From positions 106,822,501-106,886,500 of the forward strand of contig NC_092334.1 in NCBI RefSeq assembly GCF_046630445.1: a stretch of 64,000 nucleotides of DNA, read 5' to 3'. The notes under the pieces were generated by a model, which saw nothing but the letters and a program-made list of their open reading frames with translations, was not told where the DNA came from and made no database searches. Made by a program: the position numbers and the translations under genes. Source of the stretch: Rutidosis leptorrhynchoides (Eukaryota > Streptophyta > Magnoliopsida > Asterales > Asteraceae). Shown here piece by piece: positions 1 to 11,650 of this stretch (within the stretch, counting starts at the first letter, position 1; each line of letters starts with the position of its first letter).

Positions 1-2461
1 CATCCCAAAAATATTAGATTTTAAAAGTGGGACTATAACTCACTTTCACAGATTTTTACTTCGTCGGGAAGTAAGACTTGGCCACTGGTTGATTCACGAA
101 CCTATAACAATATATACATATATATCAAAGTATGTTCAAAATATATTTACAACACTTTTAATATATTTTGATGTTTTAAGTTTATTAAGTCAGCTGTCCT
201 CGTTAGTAACCTACAACTAGTTGTCCACAGTTAGATGTACAGAAATAAATCGATAAATATTATCTTGAATCAATCCACGACCCAGTGTATACGTATCTCA
301 GTATTGATCACAACTCAAACTATATATATTTTGGAATCAACCTCAACCCTGTATAGCTAACTCCAACATTCACATATAGAGTGTCTATGGTTGTTCCGAA
401 ATATATATAGATGTGTCGACATGATAGGTCGAAACATTGTATACGTGTCTATGGTATCTCAAGATTACATAATATACAATACAAGTTGATTAAGTTATGG
501 TTGGAATAGATTTGTTACCAATTTTCACGTAGCTAAAATGAGAAAAATTATCCAATCTTGTTTTACCCATAACTTCTTCATTTTAAATCCGTTTTGAGTG
601 AATCAAATTGCTATGGTTTCATATTGAACTCTATTTTATGAATCTAAACATAAAAAGTATAGGTTTATAGACGGAAAAATAAGTTACAAGTCGTTTTTGT
701 AAAGGTAGTCATTTCAGTCGAAAGAACGACGTCTAGATGACCATTTTAGAAAACATACTTCCACTTTGAGTTTAACCATAATTTTTGGATATAGTTTCAT
801 GTTCATAATAAAAATCATTTTCTCAGAATAACAACTTTTAAATCAAAGTTTATCATAGTTTTTAATTAACTAACCCAAAACAGCCCGCGGTGTTACTACG
901 ACGGCGTAAATCCAGTTTTACGTTGTTTTTCGTATTTCCAGGTTTTAAATCATTAAGTTAGCATATCATGTATATATAGAACATGTGTTTAGTTGATTTT
1001 AAAATTCAAGTTAGAAGGATTAACTTTTTTTTGCGAACAAGTTTAGAATTAATTAAACTATGTTCTAGTGATTACAAGTTTAAACCTTCAAATAAGATAG
1101 CTTTATATGTATGAATCGAATGATGTTATGAACATCATTACTACCTTAAGTTCCTTGGATAAACCTACTGGAAAAGAGAAAAATGGATCTAGCTTCAACG
1201 GATCCTTGGATGGCTCGAAGTTCTTGAAGCAGAATCATGACACGAAAACAAGTTCAAGTAAGATCATCACTTGAAATAAGATTGTTATAGTTATAGAAAT
1301 TGAACCAAAGTTTGAATATGATTATTACCTTGTATTAGAATGATAACCTACTGTAAGAAACAAAGATTTCTTGAGGTTGGATGATCACCTTACAAGATTG
1401 GAAGTGAGCTAGCAAACTTGAAAGTATTCTTGATTTTATGTAACTAGAACTTGTAGAATATATGAAGAACACTTATAACTTGAAGATAGAACTTGAGAGA
1501 GATCAATTAGATGAAGAAAATTGAAGAATGAAAGTGTTTGTAGGTGTTTTTGGTCGTTGGTGTATGGATTAGATATAAAGGATATGTAATTTTGTTTTCA
1601 TGTAAATAAGTCATGAATGATTACTCTTATTTTTGTAATTTTATGAGATATTTCATGCTAGTTGCCAAATGATGGTTCCCACATGTGTTAGGAGACTCAC
1701 ATGGGCTGCTAAGATCTGATCATTGGAGTGTATATACCAATAGTACATACATCTAAAAGCTGTGTATTGTACGAGTATGAATACGGGTGCATACGAGTAG
1801 AATTGTTGATGAAACTGAACGAGGATGTAATTGTAAGCATTTTTTTAAGTAGAAGTAGTTTGATAAGTGTGTGGAAGTCTTTCAAAAGTGTATAAATACA
1901 TATTAAAATACTACATGTATATACATTTTAACTGAGTCGTTAAGTCATCGTTAGTCGTTACATGTAAGTGTTGTTTTGAAACCTTTAGGTTAACGATCTT
2001 GTTAAATGTTGTTAACCCAATGTTTATAATATCAAATGAGATTTTAAATTATTATATTATCATGATATTATCAGGTATGAATATCTCTTAATATGATATA
2101 TATATATATTAAATGTCTTTATAACGATAATCGTTACATATATGTCTCGTTTAAAAATCATTAAGTTAGTAGTCTTGTTTTTACATATGTAGTTCATTGT
2201 TAATATACTTAATGATATGTTTACTTATCATAGTATCATGTTAACTATATATATATCCATATATATGTCATCATATAGTTTTTACAAGTTTTAACGTTCG
2301 TGAATCACCGGTCAACTTGGGTGGTCAATTGTCTATATGAAACATATTTCAATTAATCAAGTCTTAACAAATTTTATTGCTTAACATGTTGGAAACATTT
2401 AATCATGTAAATATCAATCTCAATTAATATATATAAACATGGAAAAGTTCGGGTCACTACA
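1..2461 (-). mobile_element. LTR fragment L0 (LB-like), nested in L1
   Basis: Diverged relative of the LB LTR. It shares the blocks reading 'cgtagctaaa', 'ccaatcttgtttta' and 'cccaaaacagcccgcgg' in the same order. Its right end, GGGTCACTACA at 2451-2461, matches the LB end GGGTCATTACA, i.e. the TGTA... start of a minus-strand LTR. The sequence after 2461 resumes the L1 LTR (compare 9150-9190 in L2), so L0 was inserted into L1. The left end lies outside the window, so no target duplication can be checked. No coding sequence is seen. Confidence 0.75.
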
Positions 2462-2997
2462 ATATTCATACGACGGAACTGAACAATGCAAGGTTGGCAT
2501 CGGATTCACGAACCTATATCAGTTATATATATTAAAACTTATAATAACAATTAAGCAAGTATACTTAATAATTTGTATGTGATATTAATAAATAAATTAG
2601 TTATAACTATTTTATATAATTTAGATAAATAATTAATATTTATATATATGATTATATTAAAATATGTTTATTAATCATATGTAATTTAATTAATATTTTA
2701 TAATAATAACATTTTATTTAAAAACAAAATGTAATATTAATATAGTTATGATATATGTAAGAATATATTTTTATATAAATATCATTCGTTTGTTAAAATT
2801 ATAATAATACTAAAATAATGATAATAATAATAATTCATTTTAAATTATAACTTAATCATTTTCATAATATTATTTGTATCTATATTCCTTATGTTTGTAA
2901 TCATAATAATAATAATAATGTTAATAATAATGATGATGATAACAATATTATTAATAATAATGTGTTAATGATAATAAAAATAATAATACTTAATACT

Positions 2998-3175
<178 letters not shown>

Positions 3176-3201
3176 ATACCTTAAGAGAATTAATAAGCTT
3201 C

Positions 3202-3290
3202 AAAAAAAAAAAACTGTCACTGCCCAGAATTGATCCCACGACCTCTCAATAAACAAACACTCCTTCAACCGATTGAGCTACAAGCTCGAA
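3202..3290 (-). other. tRNA-like Pol III module in L1
   Basis: On the minus strand an A-box-like TAGCTCAATCGG (3280-3269) fits TRGYNNARYNGG. After 33 nt comes a B-box-like GATCAATTC (3235-3227) that fits GWTCRANNC. A run of 12 T follows (3213-3202), like a Pol III terminator. The T-arm does not pair well and no good anticodon arm forms, so this is a degenerate tRNA-derived or SINE-like head rather than a working tRNA gene. Confidence 0.5.
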
Positions 3291-3302
3291 TCTAATTATA
3301 TT

Positions 3303-3460
<158 letters not shown>

Positions 3461-3649
3461 TGTATTAGAAAACAAATGGGTGAGGTTTTGTAAGCCCAAC
3501 AACATTAGCCCTTTATTACTAACAGGCCGAACTAATAAAAGTGGGATTAGTCTGATTAGCAGCTCGTCACCTAGTTGCAGTTTCCTTTTTTTTTTTTTAC
3601 ATTCGATCAACAACAGCATAGTATAAGTAGCGAACAAGCACAGGTGGCG

Positions 3650-4130
3650 ATTTTGGGTTGAACAACATGTAGAAACAATAGGGTAGTACGTGGCAGCTGT
3701 TTGTAGGGTGGTGATATTCGAGGGTGGCTATAAGGTGGTGGTGGCGGTTGAAAGGTGGCGTCGGTTGTGTATGGTTAAGTTGTGAAGGTGTTGTACCATG
3801 GTAGTTTTAAGGTGACGATGGTGATGAATAAATAGAAAACTGTAGCAATTAGTGATCAATGGTGGTTCAGTGTAGTTCGATGGTGGTACAAGGATGGTGG
3901 GTTTGGGTTTCTTGGTGGTGATGATTAATGGTGGTTTAAGGTGGTGATGATAGTTGTCAAGTTAACGGGTCACGATGGTGATGGTATTAGCTCTTAGTGG
4001 TTTAAGGTGGCGAAGGTGAAGTGATGGTGTGTTGATCGTGGTGGTTGTTCAACGGAGGTAGGGTGGCGAATGGTGGAGGTTCGGTGGAGAGGGTGGACTA
4101 GGTGGTTGCCAGTGAGGAAGATGGTTGAGT
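3650..4130. repeat. GGT/GAT-rich degenerate tract in L1
   Basis: Strongly strand-asymmetric G+T-rich sequence of repeated 'ggtggtgatgg'-like units. Homologous tracts lie in L2 (10,880-11,650) and L5 (36,100-36,440). The tract is absent from the 2.2-kb LTRs L3 and L4, so it helps define the long-LTR subtype. Confidence 0.8.
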
Positions 4131-4956
4131 TTATTTAGTATTCCCAAGTTCAAACTTAATATTTGTATATATACATACAATACAGTGACTAATGATAATA
4201 ATTAAAATAATATAATAATAATAATTAAATTACATGCGACTTAATATTGGCAGCCTCTGAATTCTTGTGCCGAAAATTCAATTCGGATAGTATATCGTGA
4301 TCCGTTGATAATTAGTGGCGTATAAAAGTGTTTAGAAAAATTCCATATTTTTAAATTAACTATATTTATTTATTTTGGTCATTATGGTATAAAATTCGAT
4401 CATTAATTTATTAAATAAAAATTACATTAATTATTCACTCTCAACCCCAAGTAAAATATAAAAAGTTTTAAAATTCAACAAATAGTTCCTAAATATGTTT
4501 TTAATAAGACTATAATTTATAAAACTCATTTTCGGATCACCGTTTATTTTAAAAATCACATAAGTTCCTTTTTAACTCGTTTTCTATCATTCGAATGACA
4601 ATTGAGCGTTACCTTCTTTTACTAAATAATTTTGAAACCCTATTTATATATTCTATATACATTATTTATATATAGATAATAATTATTATATATTATTATT
4701 ATTTTACATAATTAATTCTAACAATTAAAATATATAATATTTCATATTATTATATATACACATATATATTTTTTTTAATATATGCATATCTATTTACAAA
4801 ATAATCGTATCGTGAGTCATCGGGAATAGTCAAAAGTTAAATGAATTTATGAGAACAGTTCAAAAATTTGAGACTCATTTAACAGACTTTGCTTATCTTG
4901 TCGAAGTCATATAAAGATTAAGTTTAAATTTGATCAGAAATTTCCGGGTCGTCACA

Positions 4957-4972
4957 GTACCTACCCGTTAAA
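4957..4972 (-). other. 3' purine-tract-like site of internal 1
   Basis: Minus-strand TTTAACGGGTAGGTAC directly abuts the LTR start TGTGAC. The same 15-mer abuts the LTR in the other copies (12,797; 23,686; 30,291). Position and G/A content suggest the plus-strand primer (PPT), though it is not a pure purine run. Confidence 0.55.
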
Positions 4973-5314
4973 GAAATTTCGTCCCGAAATTTGATTGGGA
5001 TCGTCATGGCTAACAATAAGAATGTTTTCCTGACGAATATGAGCTGATAAATAGAGTTTTATTACTGTTGAGTAATATGGATAAGATAATTCGATTACTC
5101 GAAGAGTATGAGTGAAGCTATCGTAAAATAGTGAAATGAATAAATGCAGATTCTTTTTAATTAGTGACATAGTCACAGTTGATTTCTGGAATTTAAGGGA
5201 TTAAGGAAATCTTCAAAATCTAAATAAGATCTGAGTCTTCAGAATTTAAGGAAATTGGGATCTTTTTAATTAAATGTGGTCATTTGTCTTGATTGATACG
5301 TCTGATATTTTCAT

Positions 5315-5322
5315 TATAAATT
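5315..5322 (+). promoter_or_regulatory. TATA box of the antisense unit, internal 1
   Basis: TATAAATT about 75 nt upstream of the plus-strand ATG at 5390, followed by a C/T-rich leader. The same TATAAAT word with a C/T-rich downstream stretch is found in all three related internals (13,201; 24,039; 30,633), opposite to the retroelement strand. Confidence 0.5.
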
Positions 5323-5389
5323 AAACCCTACATTCCATTATTTTCATCACTCCTATACTTTCTTTCTTAATTCTTACTTCTAAAAGATT

Positions 5390-5710
5390 ATGAAAATGCT
5401 TCATCCAGTTCTAATCCTTGATATTTTCCTAATTATCATTTCTGTCATCCTTCTTTTCAATCTTCCACCTGAAGAATCTATTTACTTCTACTATTACCTT
5501 GGGGTGATACTATTCTTAATTCAACCGTGTCTTTATATTGCTATTCGTATTAATATCCACGGTTTGCAACCTCCGTGTTGTTATTGGGCTTTATATTTTC
5601 TCTTATATTTCGGAGCTCTTTGCCTTTTTATTTTCTTCTCGACTTCTAGTAAAGCGAGTAATGGTCCAGAATTCGTAAGTATGGAGCTTCGAATGAACTT
5701 AATGTTCTAA
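5390..5710 (+). CDS. Antisense accessory ORF, small hydrophobic protein (106 aa)
   Basis: Function unknown. The frame runs on the strand opposite to the retroelement, near its 3' end. The protein starts MKMLHPVLILDIF and has a strongly hydrophobic N-terminal segment (about residues 4-24), then the polar patch LPPEESIYF, a second hydrophobic segment (about 34-54) and a third (about 63-82). It ends in a hydrophilic tail with ASNGPEFV. This suggests two or three membrane spans. A collinear copy in the LB internal (24,128-24,460) keeps the frame except for one stop, with matching segments such as PPEESIYFYY and SNGPEFV. Some plant Ty3/gypsy lineages (Tat: Retand, Grande) are known to carry antisense extra ORFs before the 3' LTR, and this may be one. 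The second ATG (5396) aligns with the LB start and may be the true start. No database search was possible. Confidence 0.5.
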   Translation: MKMLHPVLILDIFLIIISVILLFNLPPEESIYFYYYLGVILFLIQPCLYIAIRINIHGLQPPCCYWALYFLLYFGALCLFIFFSTSSKASNGPEFVSMELRMNLMF

Positions 5711-6163
5711 ACAAGAAGAAACATAATAACGCGATTTGATTTGTCAAAATACCAGAATCACTGAGGATAAAACTATCAAGAATATATTTTCTTGATATGT
5801 TCAGAAGTTAAGTAAAATGAAAGAGTTATGTAACATGGCACATGATGACGGTATAGTCTGTGATTCATCATGTTTCATTAGAACTTCCAGCATGACTTAC
5901 TGTAATATAATCACGTTGGCAAAGTGTCATTATATTATACTAACTCATGCTCAAATTCTTAACACTTCTCCAGAATTCATTCGTAATTATACTTAGATTT
6001 TACAGAAGTTTCCAATATAATGGAATACATAAAGCACGAAGAGGTATATAATTTCGAACAAGAATACTTATGAAAATATCCTCAGAAATATGGAGGATAT
6101 TTATGATGATATTTTGAAATTTCTAAGTTCGAAGGTTGATGAAGAAAGATTTTCCGCAAGATT

Positions 6164-6358
6164 TTAACATGAGTACGGAGCAAGATATTTGTTGAAGGTT
6201 TCATCGGATCCAAAATTACCTGGATTCTTTGAATATAGGGTTTGGTCCTTGTATTTTTCCTTGGTCTCCTTCATGGTTAGCTCAATCCGTTTTTCAATAC
6301 CAAATTTTCTATCGAGCGTTCCCAACATTCCATTCTTTATTATCAAACTTTTGGCCAT
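6164..6358 (-). CDS. Small conserved sense ORF, internal 1 (64 aa)
   Basis: Unknown function. The ATG at 6358 is preceded in frame by TAA, so this start is firm. Its core, roughly SLIIKNGMLGTLDRKFG then EKRIELTMKE, is shared with internal 2 (13,739-14,014), internal 3 (31,240-31,433) and LB (24,778-25,111), with a KNP motif near the C-terminus. It is basic and lysine-rich with no recognised domain. It is the only other recurrent sense frame in these pol-less internals besides the gag-position ORF. It could be a decayed exon of a lost pol or accessory gene. Confidence 0.4.
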   Translation of the reverse strand: MAKSLIIKNGMLGTLDRKFGIEKRIELTMKETKEKYKDQTLYSKNPGNFGSDETFNKYLAPYSC

Positions 6359-6674
6359 TTAGACCATCTACAACATGCTGCTTCGTCAGCATTTTCAAAG
6401 TTAACGGATCTGGGTTATCGGTAATCGAACCGAGGGTTTTCAAGAATATTGAAGGTTTTTAGATGATTAAACACTGATTGTGATCGTCATGATACAAAGG
6501 ATGTTTAAGATGAAATCAAGTGGCAAACTTGAAAAAATGTTTAGTTTCATATGTTATAATCAATATTTTAATTCATTTTAATTGTCCAATGTTATTAGTT
6601 CACAGTTAGTAGTCTACAGTCAGCAGTTCAATAATTCATATATAGTTTAATATATAATATTCGAATTAATTAAT

Positions 6675-6866
6675 ACGTATCATGACCCATTGTATACATG
6701 TCTCAGACTCGATCACAACTCAAAGTATATATATTATTGTAGAATTAACCTCAACCCTGTATAGCTAACTCGATCATTACTGCATATAGAGTGACTATGG
6801 TTATTCTAAATAATATATATAGATGCGTCGATATGATATGTCAAAACCTTGTATACGTGTCCCGAT
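6675..6866. repeat. Shared 190-bp module, internal 1
   Basis: Block with 'caacctcaaccctgtatagc' and 'gcgtcgatatgatatgtc', conserved in internals 1, 2, 3 and LB. It is also recognisable inside an LTR (L0, about 271-446). Non-coding. It recurs at equal positions and is likely leader or regulatory sequence. Confidence 0.7.
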
Positions 6867-7255
6867 ATTTAAAGTGCGTAAAATAAATAACAGAAATTAA
6901 ATGACGATAAATAAAATTGTGAGAATATAAATTGCGATAAATAAATTGTTATAAATAAAATGTAATCAGTTAGCTAGGAACAGTTAGCGTGGATTCTTAA
7001 CAGAATTTCTCATGGTTAATATGTTTGTTTCTAACAAATTTTATTTTGTCCAATATTTTCTTCATTATGCCACTTGTTGGATTCTGATAAGTCAAAATCA
7101 AAATATGAAATTGAATTTGAATAAAAATAGTTGTTCTTTGGTGAACGGATACGTATATGTGTAGATTTGAGCAGTATTGTTGATGACTGCTGAATCTGAA
7201 TTGAAGAATGTACAGTGTAACTTATTAATGAGAAATCTAAATATCCCTCGGGTAT

Positions 7256-7270
7256 TACCTACCCGTTAAA
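7256..7270 (-). other. Internal second copy of the purine-tract word
   Basis: TTTAACGGGTAGGTA on the minus strand repeats exactly the 15-mer next to the 3' LTR at 4958-4972. Equivalent internal copies lie at 15,491, 26,343 and 32,668. It is a candidate central PPT or simply a duplicated motif. Confidence 0.45.
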
Positions 7271-7507
7271 ATATTTTCACCATTAATAGTTTGTACAAAA
7301 GAACTTTTAGCTACAATCTTTGTGAAAACATATATACATATATATTTTCTTCAGATGTAATCATGGATTTAATGAGTTTATATGATATTAAACTCATTTT
7401 TATTTTCGGCTGAAACTTAGAAATAAATAATTCCTAAAACTTTAGAAATTACGTAATTGCCATGTCGAATGAAGATGAAGTAGATAGTATGATAGGTAGA
7501 ACGAAGA

Positions 7508-8089
7508 TTATGCTCGCGGTACAGATGGTGATGTCGAGGCTGGTGATGTGAATGTTGCTTTCGGTGATACAAATGCTGTTGTTGTTGAGGCTGGTGATGA
7601 TGCTGGTATAATAAGTATAGCTTGCACCATTCTTGTCAGGGTTTCTATCCTTCCCTCAATCATTTCTATCCACCCACTCATCTGATTCGATAGATCTTGA
7701 TTATCAATTCGAAGTTCTCTAACTTCTTCTAATATCCCTCTTTGATTGGTATTCGGAAGTAGAGGTTGAATATTTTTCGATATTGCAGTAATGCGACCTT
7801 CGAGGCAGAATATTTTGGCAAGAAGGGTGAAAACAGTGTTGCGCATAGGTTCACCGGTGAATACATTGTTTTCTCTGATGTTAGGAGGTAAGTTTGGTTC
7901 ACGGTAGGGTTCGCCTTCTTCATTTCTCCATCGAGTGAGTAAGTCTCGGACCTACACCCATCTCCTTAAGAAAGAAAAATAGCTAAATGGTTGATGCAAT
8001 TTAGGTTCATTGACTTCAGATTCTATTTCAATATACATCTCGAAATCGCTCCCGGAACTAATGGAATCCAAACTAGGTATAGGATCCAT
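7508..8089 (-). pseudogene. Gag-position ORF, broken (internal 1)
   Basis: Minus-strand frame from ATG at 8087-8089 to the stop at 7508, in the gag position of the element. It shares with the intact internal-3 copy a WxRNEEGEPYREPNLPPN segment, then TGEPMRNTVFTLLAKIF, a leucine-rich probable coiled coil (ILEEVRELRIDNQDL) and a Ser/Thr/Pro/Ala-rich tail ending SVPRA. An in-frame TAG at 7952-7954 interrupts the Trp-rich N-terminal part. The family is not one I can name. Position, length and the lack of catalytic motifs fit a remnant gag or a LARD-specific ORF. Confidence 0.55.
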
Positions 8090-9469
8090 CTTTCACGATT
8101 AGTTAGAGGATTTTGATATGAAATGATTTTTGGATATCAGACGTTATTCTAATTACATAGAATACCTATATATAGTACAGAAGATCCCGTAGATTACGGA
8201 GGGAATTAAGGAGACGTGTCAGACAAGGTTTAATGTGATGGGATATGAATTTGTCTGTACACCATCTATGCAATAATTGCAATAAGACGTGTCGAGACTG
8301 AAAATGATAGGTTAAATGACCCGTCCTAATCCATCTGGACTAATACATTACATTTGATTACATCGCGAGGTACTTGACCTCTATATGATACATTTTACAA
8401 ACATTGCATTCGTTTTTAAAAAGACAAACTTTCATTACATCGAAAGTTGACGGTATGCATACCATTTCATAATATATCCAACTATAATTGACTTAGTAAT
8501 AATCTTGATGAATTCGACGACTCGAATGCAACGTCTTTTGAAATATGTCATGAATGACTCCAAGTAATATCTCTAATATGAACAAATGCACAGCGAAAGA
8601 TTTCTTTAATACCTGAGAATAAACATGCTTTCAAGTGTCAACCAAAACGGTTGGTGAGTTCATTAGTTTATCATAAATAATCATTTCATAATTTTAATAG
8701 ACCACAAGATTTCATATTTCTAATTCACATAAACATACATCCCATGCATAGAGACAAAAATCATTCATATGGATTAAACACCTGGTAACCGACATTAACA
8801 AGATGCATATAAGAATATCCCCTATCATTCCGAGACATCCATCAGACATGATAAAAACGAATTCGAAGTACTAAAGCATCCGGTACTTTAGATGGGGTTT
8901 GTTAGGCCCAATAGATCTATCTTTAGGATTCGCGTCAATTAGTAGATCGGTTTACTAGTTCTTAGGCTACCAAGCAAAAAGGGGCATATTCGGCTTCGAT
9001 CATTCAACCATAGAATGTAGTTTCAATTACTTGTGTCTATTTCTTCAAACATTTATAAAAGCGCATGTATTCTCAGTCCCAAAAATATATATTGCAAAAG
9101 CATGAAAAAGGGAGTAATGAAACTCACTATGCGATATTTTGTAGTAAAAATATGCATACGATGATACTGAACAATGCAGGGTTGGCCTCGGATTCACGAA
9201 CCTATATCAAGTATGTATATTAACACATATAATTGAAATCGAGCATATTTATATATTGTTACTAAGGATATAACTGTTATATTTAATAATTTATAGGTTT
9301 TATTAATTAAGTTTATTTATTTTATATATACTTTGAATAAATATTTAACATTTATTATGAAAATATTAATATAGTTACGTTATATGTATTAAATATATTT
9401 ATGTATAATTAATATCTATTTGTTATAATATTAATCAATATGAATAATATTACTAAAAATGATACTTAA

Positions 9470-9474
9470 TAATG

Positions 9475-9519
<45 letters not shown>

Positions 9520-9581
9520 TAATAATACTTATAATAATAATAATTTTAATAATAATAATAATAATTTTAATAATAATAATT

Positions 9582-9619
<38 letters not shown>

Positions 9620-9750
9620 TATAAAAGTAATAATAATGTCTCTAAAAATAATACTAATAATAATAATGATAATAATAATAATAATCCTAATAGTAATAAA
9701 AATGATAATTTTACTAAAAATGTTATTTTTATTAATATTGATAATAATAA
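9470..9750. repeat. Degenerate (AAT)n tract in L2
   Basis: AAT-rich array with TTT/ATT interruptions at the position of the purer AAT array of L1. Open frames through it are low-complexity artefacts. Confidence 0.9.
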
Positions 9751-10017
9751 TTTTTAAATAAAAATAATACTTTTACTAAAATGATAATTTTCATAATAAT
9801 GTTAATAATGATAGTTTTAGAAATAATGATGTTTATAATAATAATAATTATAATAATAATAATTTTATTAATAATGATTAATGATAATACTTCATTTAAA
9901 TCACATCTTATTTATAGTTTGCATTATAATCTTTAATTCATTTTTTAACCAAATAATAATAATAATCAAAATAATAAAAATATAACTACCTCAAGAGAAA
10001 TAGGCTAAAAATATAGT

Positions 10018-10085
10018 GTCACCGCTCGGGCTTGAACCCGCGACCTTTCACGCCCCGACAACTCACCAAACCATTCCACTATCAC
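10018..10085 (-). other. tRNA-like Pol III module in L2
   Basis: On the minus strand an A-box-like TAGTGGAATGG (10,081-10,071) is followed after about 33 nt by a B box, GTTCAAGCC (10,037-10,029), flanked by CGGG/CCCG that would form a T-arm. It lies at the same LTR position as the L1 module but is a different tRNA-like sequence. No complete cloverleaf is evident. Confidence 0.5.
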
Positions 10086-10879
10086 TTACTTTTCTGATTT
10101 AATACCCGAAGTAAAACATATAGCCTATTTACCTGTCTGTTTCATCTTCCTTTTTTTTATTAACCAATCGAGCATCATAATCATCCTAATCATCATAATC
10201 ATCTACGATTACATCATATCGATCATGTAATCAACACAATCAATACAATCAAACCATCATCTCATAATCTTCTTTATTAATATCACGGGTCATCATCATC
10301 ATAATCAACTTACTTCGTCATCATCATCTTTAGCCTCAAAACAGTACTATTATTAACATTATCATCTCACATTACATCATCATCATCATAACAATCTCGG
10401 TTATCCAAGCTGCAGCAGCCACAGCAGATTAATTCGAAAGAAAGTAGAAATAGCAGCGAGCAGTAATGTGTTTGAAGACAGGAATGAAACCACTCCTCCA
10501 AGTATAATTAAATAGGCTTAAAGCTAGGCTTAAGTAGGCTTAAGGGTTTGGGCTTTAGTTTAGTCCATTGTATTCATAAAAAAATTTGGGCACCACGAAC
10601 CCAATAAGCATCCTGGCCCGTTTTCTTTGATCCGTAAATTCAATTGGTATAGTGATTCTTCCAGTAAAAAAAAAATAAAAAGGGACTCCTTAGCTTTTGT
10701 AGTTGTCGACTTTAGGAAACCCACAAGGACCTACAAACTTGACAATTAAGTGATTCTTCATTGCTCATTATTGCAACCGACCAAAACCCCAAACAATCAC
10801 ATGGTATTGCTTCTTTCTTTATTTTTATCATTTAACAAAGGTAGTCGATCTTGTTGATTGAAACAGATAACATAAGCAG

Positions 10880-11650
10880 TAAAAAAAATATGATGGCAGT
10901 GATAGTTGAAGGTTTGGTTTTCTTACGGTGATGGTTGCTCGAGTGGGGTGATCTTCGTGCAGGAAATTAACACAGAAACTAGCAGCGTGGTGTTGGTGGT
11001 TTATGGACAGGAAAAGCATCCGCAAGTGGTGTACATCTTTGTGGGGTTTGGGTGGTTGTTGGTGGTTCTTGATGAAGGTGGAGTGGTAATAAGTTGATGG
11101 TGGGTTTCGAGGGTCTTGGGTGATCAGGTGGCTCATCGACAAAAAAAAAAAAAAAAAAAACATAAAGAACCGGGCAAGAAAACGAGTAGTAGTATTAAAT
11201 AGATTCGATGATGGTGTGGGTTATAGGTGTTCGTTGGTAATGTGATGAAGGTGATGGTTTAAGGTGATGGTGGAGGTTAAATGGGTGTGATGGAGAATAT
11301 GGTATCGGGTTGGGTTCGAGTGTTTTCTATTACTTTCGATCAACTTATATGAACCCGTGATGATCAATAAAATCTAATAATATATTCAAGTTAGGATAAT
11401 GATAAACCTTCGAGAAAGACTAGTGAATGGTGATCATGGGTCTCGGTTTGTCTATGGTGTTGCTCGATGGTTGTGAAAGGTGGTTTATGGTGGGTTAATG
11501 AACGAATAAATAGCATGGTGATGATTATGGTGATCGGAGGTTGTGGGTTGTTCACGAAGGTGATGGTGGTTGTTCAACGATTGTAGAGGGTGACGAGGTG
11601 ATGGTTGCAGGGGGTGGAAGCCGAGGGTGGTGAGTGATGGTTGTAGTAGT
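10880..11650. repeat. GGT/GAT-rich degenerate tract in L2
   Basis: Homologue of the L1 tract, longer and more diverged. The small open frames inside it are low-complexity. Confidence 0.75.
11141..11160. repeat. Poly-A run (20 nt)
   Basis: Twenty A on the plus strand (T run on minus) inside the GGT-rich tract. Confidence 0.95.

Larger units (their letters stand above)
4957..8316 (-). mobile_element. LARD-like internal region 1
   Basis: Internal region between L1 and L2, reading right to left. It has the same order of blocks as internals 2, 3 and LB: gag-position ORF, purine-tract-like word, shared 190-bp module, small sense ORF, opposite-strand TATA/ORF, then the 3' purine-tract word next to the LTR. 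No protease, RT, RNase H or integrase motif is seen. The PBS expected next to L2 is missing: sequence runs from 'gagactgaaaatgatagg' straight to the LTR edge, so about 200 bp of leader have been deleted relative to internal 2. Confidence 0.75.

Noticed and set aside
3202..3290. Functional tRNA gene in L1 or L2
   Set aside because: A- and B-box words are present but the acceptor, anticodon and T arms do not fold convincingly, so only tRNA-like modules are claimed.
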